Notes: a model not told the origin generated them from the letters alone. 64,000 nucleotides of DNA from Sphingomonas sp. ATCC 31555 (GCF_000282895.1 NZ_ALBQ01000021.1:124001-188000); one strand, 5' to 3'. Positions 16,933-24,664 are shown, counted from the stretch's first letter. Numbers and translations are program-made.

Positions 16933-17226
16933 TTACCCCTTCGCCAGCGCGTCGATCGCCGCGGCCATCTGCAGGTCGCGCGTAGAAAGCCCGCCCGCAT
17001 CATGGGTGGTCAGCAGCACGTCCACGCGGTTCCACACGTTGGACCATTCGGGATGGTGATCGGCCTTTTCCGCGATCAGCGCCACCCGGGTCATGAAGGC
17101 GAAGGCCTCGCCGAAATCGGCGAACAGGAAGCGGCGGGTGATCGCGTCGCGGGCGGGATCATAGGTCCAGGCCGGCAGGGCGGCGAGCGATTCCTCGCGA
17201 AGTCCGTCGGTCAATCGCGCTACCAT
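16933..17226 (-). CDS. phhB: Pterin-4a-carbinolamine dehydratase
   Basis: 97 residues, full length for the family. The PCD signature is present in [51 protein letters not shown], with the catalytic His pair at DHHPEW and the later His in TTHDAGG. The enzyme recycles the 4a-hydroxy-tetrahydropterin produced by phenylalanine hydroxylase; that hydroxylase gene is at 33395 in this window, unlinked. Divergent from the zincin gene at 17274. Confidence 0.93.
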   Translation of the reverse strand: MVARLTDGLREESLAALPAWTYDPARDAITRRFLFADFGEAFAFMTRVALIAEKADHHPEWSNVWNRVDVLLTTHDAGGLSTRDLQMAAAIDALAKG

Positions 17227-17273
17227 AGATGCCTCCTTGCTCCCGCTCCGCGCATCCGCCTATGCCTTGGAGC

Positions 17274-17678
17274 ATGCCGGAGCAAGCACCAACCCTCGCC
17301 CCCGATGCGGCGCTGATCGAGCGGCTCGCCCGCGCCGCGCTGGCGCGCATCCCGGAGCCATTCCAGTCGCACTTGGCGGACGTGGTGCTGCTGGTGGAGG
17401 AGTTCGCCGACGAAGATACGCTCGATGCGCTCGACATCGACGACCCTTTCGCGCTGAGCGGCCTCTATCACGGCCGGCCGATCGGCGAGAAATCGGCATT
17501 CGACTCGGGCGCATTGCCCGATCGTATCCACCTCTATCGCCGCCCGATCCTCGACGAGTGGGTCGAAACCGGCGAATCGCTCGAGCGGCTGGTCCACCAT
17601 GTCGTGATCCACGAAGTCGGACATCATTTCGGCCTTTCCGACGAAGACATGCACGCGCTGGAAGACGCCGACGATTGA
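17274..17678 (+). CDS. Metallopeptidase family protein (zincin, HExxH)
   Basis: 134 residues starting at MPEQAPTLAP; an in-frame ATG four codons earlier is an alternative, and neither has a well spaced ribosome site. It belongs to the small minimal-zincin family: an N-terminal helical part (AALARIPEPFQSHLADVVLLVEEFAD), a beta part with HLYRRPILDEW, and the zinc motif HEVGHHFGLSDEDMHAL, i.e. HExxHxxG followed by an acidic ligand. Cytoplasmic. The stop overlaps the following ccmA start (TTGA at 17675-17678), so the two are co-expressed. Substrate unknown. Confidence 0.85.
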   Translation: MPEQAPTLAPDAALIERLARAALARIPEPFQSHLADVVLLVEEFADEDTLDALDIDDPFALSGLYHGRPIGEKSAFDSGALPDRIHLYRRPILDEWVETGESLERLVHHVVIHEVGHHFGLSDEDMHALEDADD

Positions 17679-18244
17679 GCAGCAGCCTGGCCTTTGAGAA
17701 CGTCACCTGCCTGCGCGGCGGGCGGATCCTCTTCGAAGGGCTCGGCTTTGTGCTGGCTGCCGGGGAGGCTGGGCTGGTGCAGGGGCCGAACGGCGTCGGC
17801 AAATCGAGCCTGATCCGCATCGCCGCGGGCCTATTGGCCCCGCTGGGCGGCCGCGTGAGGGGGGACGGCGCCCGGGCATTGCTCAGCGAAAGCGCGGCGC
17901 TCGATGCGGAACGCAGCCTGGCCGCAGCGCTCGGCTTCTGGGCGGGGCTGGACCAGCGGACGGCCGCGGTAGGCGCGGCGCTAGATGCGGTGGGATTGGC
18001 GGACATCGCCGATGTGCCAGTGCGGCTGCTCTCCACCGGACAGCGGCGGCGGGCTGCGTTCGCGCGGGTGCTGGCCAGCGGCGCGCCGGTGTGGCTGCTC
18101 GACGAGCCCGCCAATGGCCTCGACACCGCGTCTATCGGGATGCTGGAGGCGCGGATCGCCGCGCACCGGGCGGACGGCGGCATCGTGCTGGTCGCTACGC
18201 ATCAGCCGATCGGACTTCCCGGCGCGCGGGAGATACGGCTGTGA
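17675..18244 (+). CDS. ccmA: Haem exporter ATP-binding protein CcmA
   Basis: 189 residues, starting at a TTG overlapping the previous stop. ABC motifs in order: Walker A GPNGVGKSS, signature LSTGQRRRAAFARVL, Walker B VWLLDEPANGLD, and the H-loop His in VATHQP. Size and the LSTGQRRR signature fit CcmA of cytochrome c maturation. With CcmB it supports haem delivery to CcmC/CcmE at the inner membrane. The stop overlaps the ccmB GTG start. The rest of the ccm cluster is not in this window. Confidence 0.9.
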   Translation: MSSSLAFENVTCLRGGRILFEGLGFVLAAGEAGLVQGPNGVGKSSLIRIAAGLLAPLGGRVRGDGARALLSESAALDAERSLAAALGFWAGLDQRTAAVGAALDAVGLADIADVPVRLLSTGQRRRAAFARVLASGAPVWLLDEPANGLDTASIGMLEARIAAHRADGGIVLVATHQPIGLPGAREIRL

Positions 18245-18876
18245 TCGCGCTGGTCTGGCGCGAATTGCGGCGCGCGTGGAGCAGCGGCGGGCTGGTGCTG
18301 CCGATCGCCTTCTTCCTGCTGGTCGCGATCCTGTTCCCCTTTGCGATCGGGCCGGACGGGCGGCTGCTCGCGCGGATCGGTGGCGGCGTGATCTGGGCGG
18401 CGGCGCTGCTCGCCGCCTTGCTCCCGGTCGAGCGGCTGGTGACGCCCGATGCCGAGAGCGGCGTGCTCGATCAGTTGGTGGCGCGGGGCTATTCCGATGC
18501 CAGCATCGCGGCAGCCAAGATGCTCGGCCATTGGCTCGGCTTCGGCCCGGCGCTGCTGGCGGCGACCTGCCTTGCGGCCGCATTGTTGCACGTATCGGGC
18601 GCCGCGTTGGGCACGATCCTGCTCGGACTGGCGATCGGAACGCCGGGGCTGGCGGGGCTGGGTGTGGCGACGGCGGCGCTGGTGGCGGGGCTGCGCGGCG
18701 CAGGCGCGCTGGCCGGGCTGGTGATGCTGCCCTTCGCGGTGCCGCTGCTGATCTTCGGTGCCGGCGCCACCGGCGGCGAACCCGGCGCGATCAAGCTGCT
18801 CGCGGCGATCAGCTTGTTGCTGGTGGCGGGCTGCCCTTGGGTCGCCGGCGCGGCGATGCGGATGGGGCGGGGCTAG
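18241..18876 (+). CDS. ccmB: Haem exporter membrane protein CcmB
   Basis: 211 residues from a GTG that overlaps the ccmA stop (GTGA at 18241-18244). Six hydrophobic segments are visible, and the sequence has CcmB features: WRELRRAWSSGG at the N-terminus, FPFAIGPDGRLLARIGGGVIW, the loop LVTPDAESGVLDQLVARGYS, and the PFAVPLLIFGAGA segment. It forms the membrane part of the CcmAB transporter in the cytochrome c maturation system. A strong symmetric hairpin follows the stop. Confidence 0.92.
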   Translation: MIALVWRELRRAWSSGGLVLPIAFFLLVAILFPFAIGPDGRLLARIGGGVIWAAALLAALLPVERLVTPDAESGVLDQLVARGYSDASIAAAKMLGHWLGFGPALLAATCLAAALLHVSGAALGTILLGLAIGTPGLAGLGVATAALVAGLRGAGALAGLVMLPFAVPLLIFGAGATGGEPGAIKLLAAISLLLVAGCPWVAGAAMRMGRG

Positions 18877-18880
18877 CCGG

Positions 18881-18916
18881 CTTCTCCCTCCCCCCGAAGA
18901 AAGGGGGAGGGAGAAG
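18881..18916. terminator. Perfect 14-bp hairpin between ccmB and pyk
   Basis: CTTCTCCCTCCCCC at 18881-18894 pairs exactly with 18903-18916 around an 8-base loop. It lies four bases after ccmB and six before the end of the convergent pyk gene, so it can serve both. No U-tract on either side. Confidence 0.55.
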
Positions 18917-18922
18917 GGTGCC

Positions 18923-20392
18923 TCAGTTGCCTTCCGGCCCCTGATAGTTGGTCAGCTCGTCGCCCAGGATGGTGACGACGTGCAGCACGTTGGTGGAACC
19001 GGGCGTCTTGAACGGTACGCCGGCGCAGACGATCACTCGGTCGCCCGCCTTGGCGATGCCGTGGCGCAGCGCCATGCGCTTGGCCTTGGCGACCATTTCC
19101 TCGAACGAATCGACGTCGCGGGTGTTCACCGCATGCGTGCCCCACAACAGGCCCAGACGGCGTGCGGTGTCGCGCTCCGGGGTGAGCACCAGGATCGGCA
19201 CCGAAGGCCGCTCGCGGGCGATGCGCCGGGCGGTCGAGCCCGAGCTGGTGAAGCAGATGATCGCCGCCGCCGAAACCGTGCTGGCGATGTTCTTCGCCGC
19301 TTCGGCGAGCGCGTCGGCGGTTGTCGGATCGGGCTTGGTGACGGTGAAGTGGACGCGGTCGCCATGCGCCGGATCGCGCTCCACCGCGTCGGCGATCGAG
19401 TTCATCATCGACACCGATTCGACCGGCCACTTGCCCGCCGCGCTCTCGGCCGAAAGCATGATCGCGTCGGCGCCGTCATAGACGGCGGTCGCCACGTCGG
19501 ACACTTCCGCGCGCGTGGGCGAGGGGCTCTCGATCATCGATTCGAGCATCTGCGTGGCGACGATTACTGGCCGGCCCAGCCGACGGGCGGTCTCGACGAT
19601 GCGCTTCTGCAATGGCGGCACCGACTGCGGCGGCAGCTCGACGCCCAGGTCGCCGCGGGCGACCATCACGCCGTCGCACTGCTCCATGATCTCGTCCAGA
19701 CGCGCGATCGCGCTCGGCTTCTCGATCTTGGCGAGCAGTGCTGCCTTGCCGCCGATCAGGCGGCGGGCCTCCATCAGGTCCTCGGGACGCTGCACGAAGC
19801 TCAGCGCGATCCAGTCGGCGCCCTGCTCGACGGCGAAGCTCAGGTCGCTCCGGTCCTTGTCGGTGAGCGCGGCGAGCGGCAGCACCATGTCGGGCACGTT
19901 CAGGCCCTTGTTGTTGGAAAGCGGGCCGCCGACCTCGACGATCGTCGTCAGCCGATCGTGCGCCACGTCGGTCACGCGCAGCACCAGCTTGCCATCGTCG
20001 AGCAGCAGGCGCGCATCGGGGTGCGCCGCTTCAAAGATTTCCCGGTGCGGCAGCTCGACGCGGGTGGCGTCGCCCGGGGCGGGATTGCGATCGAGCGTGA
20101 ATTCATGCCCAGTGACAAGCATCACCTTGCCCTCGGCGAACTTGCCGACGCGCAGCTTCGGGCCTTGGAGATCGGCCAGAATCGTCGTCGGGCGGCCGGT
20201 GGTCTTCTCCATCGCGCGGATGGCTTCGAACAGCGGGATCTTCGAGGCCTGATCGCCATGGCTCATGTTGATGCGAAACGCATCGGCGCCGGCGCGGAAC
20301 AGGCGCTCGATCATTTCGGGGGAGGCGCTGGCCGGTCCCAAGGTTGCCAGAACGCGCACCTTGCGCGAGCGGGGGGAGATCGCCTGTGTCAT
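18923..20392 (-). CDS. pyk: Pyruvate kinase
   Basis: 489 residues from ATG 20392 (AGGA ribosome site seven bases upstream). Type I/II pyruvate kinase blocks are in order: VRVLATLGPASASPEMIERL, FRINMSHGD, the B-domain insert with GHEFTLDRNPAPGDATRVELP, KIEKPSAIARLDEI, the metal/substrate motif MVARGDLGVELPP, and the C-terminal SGSTARRIARERPSVPILVLTP. It makes pyruvate and ATP from phosphoenolpyruvate and ADP. Single gene, convergent with ccmB and divergent from the DUF1244 gene. The frame extends upstream across the DUF1244 gene, but that part is antisense shadow. Confidence 0.96.
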   Translation of the reverse strand: MTQAISPRSRKVRVLATLGPASASPEMIERLFRAGADAFRINMSHGDQASKIPLFEAIRAMEKTTGRPTTILADLQGPKLRVGKFAEGKVMLVTGHEFTLDRNPAPGDATRVELPHREIFEAAHPDARLLLDDGKLVLRVTDVAHDRLTTIVEVGGPLSNNKGLNVPDMVLPLAALTDKDRSDLSFAVEQGADWIALSFVQRPEDLMEARRLIGGKAALLAKIEKPSAIARLDEIMEQCDGVMVARGDLGVELPPQSVPPLQKRIVETARRLGRPVIVATQMLESMIESPSPTRAEVSDVATAVYDGADAIMLSAESAAGKWPVESVSMMNSIADAVERDPAHGDRVHFTVTKPDPTTADALAEAAKNIASTVSAAAIICFTSSGSTARRIARERPSVPILVLTPERDTARRLGLLWGTHAVNTRDVDSFEEMVAKAKRMALRHGIAKAGDRVIVCAGVPFKTPGSTNVLHVVTILGDELTNYQGPEGN

Positions 20393-20464
20393 CGTTGTCT
20401 TCCTCGGCTTGTGCGTGCCCGCCTCTAGCCCCAAATGCGTTAACATCAACTCCGGAGGTGCCGA

Positions 20465-20839
20465 ATGGATGAACTTGATCGCCTGGACGACGCAACAGCG
20501 GCCCAAGCGTTCCGCCGGCTGGTGCGCCATCTGCGGCACCGGCATGACGCCCAGAACATTGATCTGATGGGGCTTTCGGGCTTTTGCCGGAACTGCCTGG
20601 GCGACTGGATCCACGAAGCGGACCCCGGCATCGCCAAGGCCGATGCGCGTCGAATCGTCTACGGCATGGAGCAGTCCGACTGGAAGGCGAAGTACCAGAG
20701 CGAGGCCACGCCCGAGCAGCTGGCGCGCATGGAAGAAAGCCTGAAGAAGAACGAAGGCCGCGAGGACGCGCTGGACGAGGCGCTTGACGAGAGCTTCCCG
20801 GCCAGTGATCCTCCCAGCATGACTGACCCCCACGCCTGA
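20465..20839 (+). CDS. DUF1244 protein with ESFPASDPPS tail
   Basis: 124 residues in two parts. Residues about 8-75 are the DUF1244 domain (AFRRLVRHLRHRHDAQNIDLMGLSGFCRNCLGDW), a small helical fold with two conserved cysteines. After a charged linker comes LDEALDESFPASDPPSMTDPH, a short motif that recurs as a stand-alone or appended tail in many alphaproteobacterial proteins. No function is known for either part. A GGAGG site precedes the ATG. The gene is divergent from pyk and 29 bases upstream of the amidohydrolase gene. Confidence 0.85.
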   Translation: MDELDRLDDATAAQAFRRLVRHLRHRHDAQNIDLMGLSGFCRNCLGDWIHEADPGIAKADARRIVYGMEQSDWKAKYQSEATPEQLARMEESLKKNEGREDALDEALDESFPASDPPSMTDPHA

Positions 20840-20868
20840 GCCGGGGGCGCTTCAGGGGGATTGAGAGG

Positions 20869-22194
20869 ATGAAGAAGCTGTTTCTGGCCGCGCTTGCGTG
20901 CACCGCGGCCTGTCCGGCACTCGCGCAGACATCCGTCGGCGTCACCTATGTCCAGGCGGGGCGGCTGCTCGATCGGCCGGGCCAGGCCCCGCGCGGAAAC
21001 AGCACCCTCATCCTGCGTGACGGCAAGGTCGCCGAAGTGCGAGATGGTTTCGTCGCGCCGGAAGCCGGGGCGACCTTGATCGACCTGCGCGACAAGTTCG
21101 TGCTCCCTGGCCTGATCGACCTCCATGTCCACCTCTTCTCCGAGGGCGATCCGCTGAAGGAGCGGATGAATGCGCTCACCGAGGATGAGGCCGACGAATT
21201 CGTCATCGGCATCGAGGATGCGCGGCGCGACCTGGAGGCGGGCTTCACGACGGTTCGTGACCTGGGCAGCAACCCGCGCGCGATCCGGGCGCTGCGCGAC
21301 GCGGTGGAGCGGGGCGCAGTCGCCGGGCCGCGAATCGTCAATGCCGGGCGCATGGTCTCGGTCTCCGGTGGGCATGGCGACGGCACCAACGGGCTGGCCG
21401 AGGAATATGCCGAGGCGGTGGCGCACCGGCAGATTAACACTTGCGACGGCCCCGATGATTGCCGCCGCGCGGTGCGCCAGCAGATCGGTCTTGGCGCGCA
21501 GGTGATCAAGTTCGCGGCCACCGGCGGCGTACTCTCCAACGTCGCCGGCGGCCTCGGCAAGCAGATGTCCGACGAAGAAATGAAGGCAATCGTCGATACG
21601 GCGCATGCCTTCGGCCGCCGAGTCGCGGTCCACGCCCATGCGGCGGAGGGCGTGCGCGGAGCAGTGGAGGCGGGGGCCGACACGATCGAGCATGGCAGCT
21701 TCCTCGACGACGCGACAATCGCGGCGATGAAGGCGCGCGGCACCTGGCTGGTGCCGACGATGATCGCGCCGGTCACCGCGCTCGCCAATGCCCGCGCCGG
21801 CAAGTTGCCGCCTGCCACCATCCCCAAGGCTGAAGCGGCGGCGGCGGCCGCGGCGGCTAGCCATGCCAAGGCGATCAAGGCCGGCGTCAAGGTCGCGTTC
21901 GGCACCGATACCGGCGTGTCGCGGCATGGCGAGAATGCCAGGGAATTCGCGCTGCTGGTCCGGGCGGGGCTTACGCCGGCGTCGGCGATTCGCGCGGCGA
22001 CGCTGGATGCCGCCGATGCACTCGGCCGCAAGGACCAGCTCGGCTCGCTCGAGCCCGGCAAGGCGGCGGACCTGATCGCCGTTGCGGGCGATCCGCTGCA
22101 GGACGTAACCGTGCTGGAGCGCATCGACACGGTGGTCCGCGGCGGCGTGGTGCACAAGCTGGGCGGCAAGCGGCAGGTCTTCCCGCAGGACTAG
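20869..22194 (+). CDS. Secreted metal-dependent amidohydrolase (prolidase/imidazolonepropionase-like)
   Basis: 441 residues with a signal peptide (MKKLFLAALACTAACPALAQ). Amidohydrolase metal motifs are complete: LPGLIDLHVHLF (HxH), VIKFAATGG with the Lys that is usually carboxylated, VAVHAHAAEG, IEHGSF and the catalytic Asp in FGTDTGVSRHGEN. The closest known relatives act on Xaa-Pro dipeptides or N-acyl amino acids. The export signal indicates a periplasmic role, probably in peptide use. A GAGAGG site precedes the ATG. The TAG stop shares its bases with the end of the repeat element at 22192. Confidence 0.88.
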   Translation: MKKLFLAALACTAACPALAQTSVGVTYVQAGRLLDRPGQAPRGNSTLILRDGKVAEVRDGFVAPEAGATLIDLRDKFVLPGLIDLHVHLFSEGDPLKERMNALTEDEADEFVIGIEDARRDLEAGFTTVRDLGSNPRAIRALRDAVERGAVAGPRIVNAGRMVSVSGGHGDGTNGLAEEYAEAVAHRQINTCDGPDDCRRAVRQQIGLGAQVIKFAATGGVLSNVAGGLGKQMSDEEMKAIVDTAHAFGRRVAVHAHAAEGVRGAVEAGADTIEHGSFLDDATIAAMKARGTWLVPTMIAPVTALANARAGKLPPATIPKAEAAAAAAAASHAKAIKAGVKVAFGTDTGVSRHGENAREFALLVRAGLTPASAIRAATLDAADALGRKDQLGSLEPGKAADLIAVAGDPLQDVTVLERIDTVVRGGVVHKLGGKRQVFPQD

Positions 22195-22461
22195 AGCGTG
22201 ATGGCATGGTTGCGACACGCCGTGACGGAGCCGATTTTGGCTTGTGGCTAGGAGCGAGGAGGGGCGGGGCTTTGCCCCCGTGACCGACGAGGGACGACGC
22301 CACGGGCCAAAATCGGCCCGCCGCTTCGCGGTTGCCCTGCGCCGCCCGCCGGACGTCGTCGCACCGCTTGCACGGGCCACCAGCCCGCGCTGCGCGATGC
22401 TCCTAGCCGACGAACGGCGCAGGGCAATCACGGCGTGTCGAAACCATGTCATCACGCTCTA
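22192..22461. repeat. 270-bp intergenic element with 34-bp inverted ends (MITE-like)
   Basis: The two ends, 22192-22225 and 22428-22461, are inverted copies differing at two of 34 positions; each begins TAGAGCGTGATG. Inside, a second inverted pair around CCGATTTTGGC (22232-22250 against about 22300-22322) and a third around GGCTAGGAGC (22246-22255 against about 22400-22410) are visible. It has no coding frame worth calling. The left end uses the stop codon of the amidohydrolase gene. The structure suggests a non-autonomous mobile or palindromic repeat element; a copy number was not determinable. Confidence 0.75.
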
Positions 22462-22589
22462 AGGTTGAGCGGAAGCTCCGGCTGGCGTACAGGGCCCGCC
22501 TGATTCCGTATCCTTGTCGGACGATCCGGCCGGCGCGACCCTCGCGCGGCGCGTTCGTCCGATCCCATGCTTCAGGAGCTAGAACACCC

Positions 22590-22826
22590 ATGTCCGACAA
22601 TATTTCCGCCGAGCAGCTCCGCCTCCTGATCGAGCGTGTCGAGCGTCTCGAAGAGGAGAAGAAGGGCATCGCCGACGACATCAAGGACGTCTATGCCGAA
22701 GCCAAGTCGACCGGCTTCGACGTGAAGACGATGCGCACCATCGTTCGCCTGCGGAAGATGGAAAAGCATCACCGCGAAGAGGCTGAGATGCTGCTCGAAA
22801 CCTACAAGCAGGCGCTGGGCATCTAA
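22590..22826 (+). CDS. gapR: GapR-family DNA-binding protein (DUF2312)
   Basis: 78 residues, the normal length. It matches GapR throughout: [30 protein letters not shown], then [42 protein letters not shown]. In Caulobacter this is a nucleoid-associated protein that clamps overtwisted DNA ahead of forks and polymerases and helps topoisomerases. The N-terminal coiled coil and basic second half are visible. An AGGAG ribosome site lies upstream. It is 85 bases before yebC, with a hairpin between. Confidence 0.93.
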   Translation: MSDNISAEQLRLLIERVERLEEEKKGIADDIKDVYAEAKSTGFDVKTMRTIVRLRKMEKHHREEAEMLLETYKQALGI

Positions 22827-22839
22827 GCCCGCCTTGTTG

Positions 22840-22872
22840 GCGCTCGCCGGGCATCCGCGCTAAGGCGAGCGC
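22840..22872 (+). terminator. Hairpin after gapR
   Basis: GCGCTCGCC at 22840-22848 pairs perfectly with GGCGAGCGC at 22864-22872 around a 15-base loop, 14 bases beyond the gapR stop. Only TTCC follows, so termination is probable but not certain. Confidence 0.4.
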
Positions 22873-22910
22873 TTCCACTTCTTCCAAACCGCAGGCAGTT
22901 CGGGTTCACC

Positions 22911-23654
22911 ATGGCAGGCCATTCCAAATTCAAGAACATCATGCACCGCAAGGGCGCGCAGGATAAGAAGCGCTCGGCGATGTTCTCCAAGCTCAGCCGC
23001 GAAATCACCGTCGCGGCCAAGTCGGGCCTGCCCGATCCGGACATGAACCCGCGCCTGCGCGCGGCGATCAACGCCGCCAAGGCGCAGTCGATGCCCAAGG
23101 ACAATATTCAGCGCGCGCTGGATAAGGCCAGCAAGGGCGAGGGCGAGAATTACGAAGAGATCCGCTACGAGGGCTTCGGCCCGGCAGGCGTCTCGCTGAT
23201 CATCGAGGCGCTGACCGACAACCGCAACCGCACCGCGACCAATGTGCGCACTGCGGTGTCGAAGAACGGCGGCAACCTCGGCACGGCCGGTTCGGTGAGC
23301 CACGGCTTCGATCGCATGGGCCTGATCACCTATCCAGCGAGCGCGGGCGACGCCGAGAAGGTGTTCGAGGCCGCGTTGGAAGCGGGCGCCGAGGATGTCA
23401 GCAGCAGCGAGGACGGCCACGAGATCTGGACCGCGCAGGGGGACCTGCATGAAGTCGCCAAGGCACTGGAGCCGGTACTCGGCGAGTCCGAAGGCGCCAA
23501 GCTCGCCTGGCGGCCGCAGACCATGGTGACGGTGGGCGCGGACGATGCGGCGACGCTGTTCAAGCTGATCGATGCGCTGGACGACGACGACGACGTCCAG
23601 ACGGTCTGGGGGAATTACGAAGTTCCTGACGACGTCATGGAGAAGCTGGGTTGA
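22911..23654 (+). CDS. yebC: YebC/PmpR-family protein
   Basis: 247 residues, full length. The N-terminus [22 protein letters not shown] and the following [25 protein letters not shown] are hallmarks of YebC. The middle has [23 protein letters not shown] and [13 protein letters not shown]. Family members were described as transcriptional regulators and more recently as ribosome-associated factors easing translation of difficult sequences. In many bacteria it is directly followed by ruvC. Here a DUF559 nuclease gene with flanking repeats intervenes. Confidence 0.95.
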   Translation: MAGHSKFKNIMHRKGAQDKKRSAMFSKLSREITVAAKSGLPDPDMNPRLRAAINAAKAQSMPKDNIQRALDKASKGEGENYEEIRYEGFGPAGVSLIIEALTDNRNRTATNVRTAVSKNGGNLGTAGSVSHGFDRMGLITYPASAGDAEKVFEAALEAGAEDVSSSEDGHEIWTAQGDLHEVAKALEPVLGESEGAKLAWRPQTMVTVGADDAATLFKLIDALDDDDDVQTVWGNYEVPDDVMEKLG

Positions 23655-23667
23655 TCTTCAACCTAAG

Positions 23668-23700
23668 CCCCTCCCCTTCAGGGGAGGGGTTGGGGTGGGG
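23668..23700. repeat. Left copy of 33-bp inverted repeat flanking the DUF559 gene
   Basis: It contains a 9-bp perfect hairpin, CCCCTCCCC with TTCA loop and GGGGAGGGG (23668-23689), extended by TTGGGGTGGGG. The whole 33 bases are the exact reverse complement of 24116-24148. It starts 13 bases after the yebC stop. Confidence 0.85.
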
Positions 23701-23758
23701 CATGGCCGAGTAGCCAGATGCCCCACTCGTGGTGCATCCTGCCCAGGAGGGTACGGAG

Positions 23759-24160
23759 ATGATCACCGAAGCCGGGCTACTGGCCCGCGCTCGCGAAATG
23801 CGGCGTAATCCAACCGAGCTCGAGAAGCACTTGTGGCGGCATCTTTCCAATGCGCAGCTCGGGCATAAATTCCGCCGACAGCAGGTGGTCTTTCCATGCA
23901 TCTGCGACTTCTTCTGCCCGGCCAAAGGTCTGGTGGTTGAAGTCGACGGCGACACGCATGACCCCGCATATGACGAGCGCCGGGATGCGTTTCTCCTGAG
24001 CCAAGGATTTCTTGCCCTGCATTTCTCCAATCACGACGTCTTCGACAATATGGACGGTGTTCTGGCGGCGATTGTCCAGGCACTCAAAACTCGTCCGGGT
24101 CGCTGGTCTGCCAGTCCCCACCCCAACCCCTCCCCTGAAGGGGAGGGGTTGGGCTCGTGA
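23759..24160 (+). CDS. DUF559 endonuclease-like protein
   Basis: 133 residues from ATG 23759, which has AGGAGG nine bases upstream. The DUF559 fold of Vsr/PD-(D/E)xK type nucleases is clear: [19 protein letters not shown], then [35 protein letters not shown] with the presumed catalytic Asp and Glu-x-Asp, and [22 protein letters not shown]. The last residues, [14 protein letters not shown], are encoded by the intergenic repeat at 24116-24153, so the gene reads through it and ends overlapping the ruvC start. Natural substrate unknown; the domain is often found alone next to repeats. Confidence 0.88.
   Translation: MITEAGLLARAREMRRNPTELEKHLWRHLSNAQLGHKFRRQQVVFPCICDFFCPAKGLVVEVDGDTHDPAYDERRDAFLLSQGFLALHFSNHDVFDNMDGVLAAIVQALKTRPGRWSASPHPNPSPEGEGLGS
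24116..24148. repeat. Right copy of the 33-bp inverted repeat, inside DUF559 and upstream of ruvC
   Basis: Exact reverse complement of 23668-23700. Locally it can form a longer hairpin: CCCAACCCCTCCCC (24122-24135), TGAA loop, GGGGAGGGGTTGGG (24140-24153). The right arm is the only ribosome-binding-like sequence before the ruvC GTG at 24157. Confidence 0.85.
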
Positions 24161-24645
24161 TCATTCTCGGTCTCGATCCCGGCCTCGGCACCACTGGCTG
24201 GGGGCTTATCCGCGCTGAGGGGAACCGGATCAGCCATCTCGCGCACGGCAAGCTCGTCACCGACACCAAGGCCACTCTGCCCCGGCGTCTCGCCCATCTC
24301 GATGCGATGCTTGCCGCGCTGATCACCGATCACGCGCCCGAGGCGGCGGCGGTCGAGGAAGTGTTCGTGAATTCCAACGCCCAATCGACCCTCAAGCTCG
24401 GGCAGGCGCGCGGGGTGGTGCTGTGCGCCGCGGCGCGGGTGGGGATCGATATCGGCGAGTATAAGCCGAGCACGGTCAAGAAATCCGTCGTCGGCGTCGG
24501 CAATGCCGACAAGGAGCAGGTCCATGCGATGGTCTCGCGGCTGCTGCCGGGGGTGAAGATCGTCGGCGCCGATGCCGCCGACGCGCTCGCGGTGGCGATC
24601 TGCCATGCGCACCATCTGGCGAGTGCACGGTTCGGAGTGCGGTAG
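24157..24645 (+). CDS. ruvC: Crossover junction endodeoxyribonuclease RuvC
   Basis: 162 residues, from a GTG overlapping the DUF559 stop (GTGA). All four catalytic acids are present: Asp7 in [15 protein letters not shown], Glu67 in [13 protein letters not shown], and Asp139 and Asp142 in [12 protein letters not shown]. It resolves Holliday junctions with RuvAB. No ruvA or ruvB follows; instead an intergenic repeat and the convergent sdh operon do. Its ribosome-binding region lies in the repeat hairpin, so expression may depend on translation of the DUF559 frame (inference). Confidence 0.95.
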   Translation: MIILGLDPGLGTTGWGLIRAEGNRISHLAHGKLVTDTKATLPRRLAHLDAMLAALITDHAPEAAAVEEVFVNSNAQSTLKLGQARGVVLCAAARVGIDIGEYKPSTVKKSVVGVGNADKEQVHAMVSRLLPGVKIVGADAADALAVAICHAHHLASARFGVR

Positions 24646-24664
24646 GGCCTCCGTGTTCTCAGTT

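Noticed and set aside
22200..22460. A small coding gene inside the 270-bp element
   Set aside because: The open frame across it is Arg/Gly-rich, has no ribosome site, and is explained by the nested inverted repeats.
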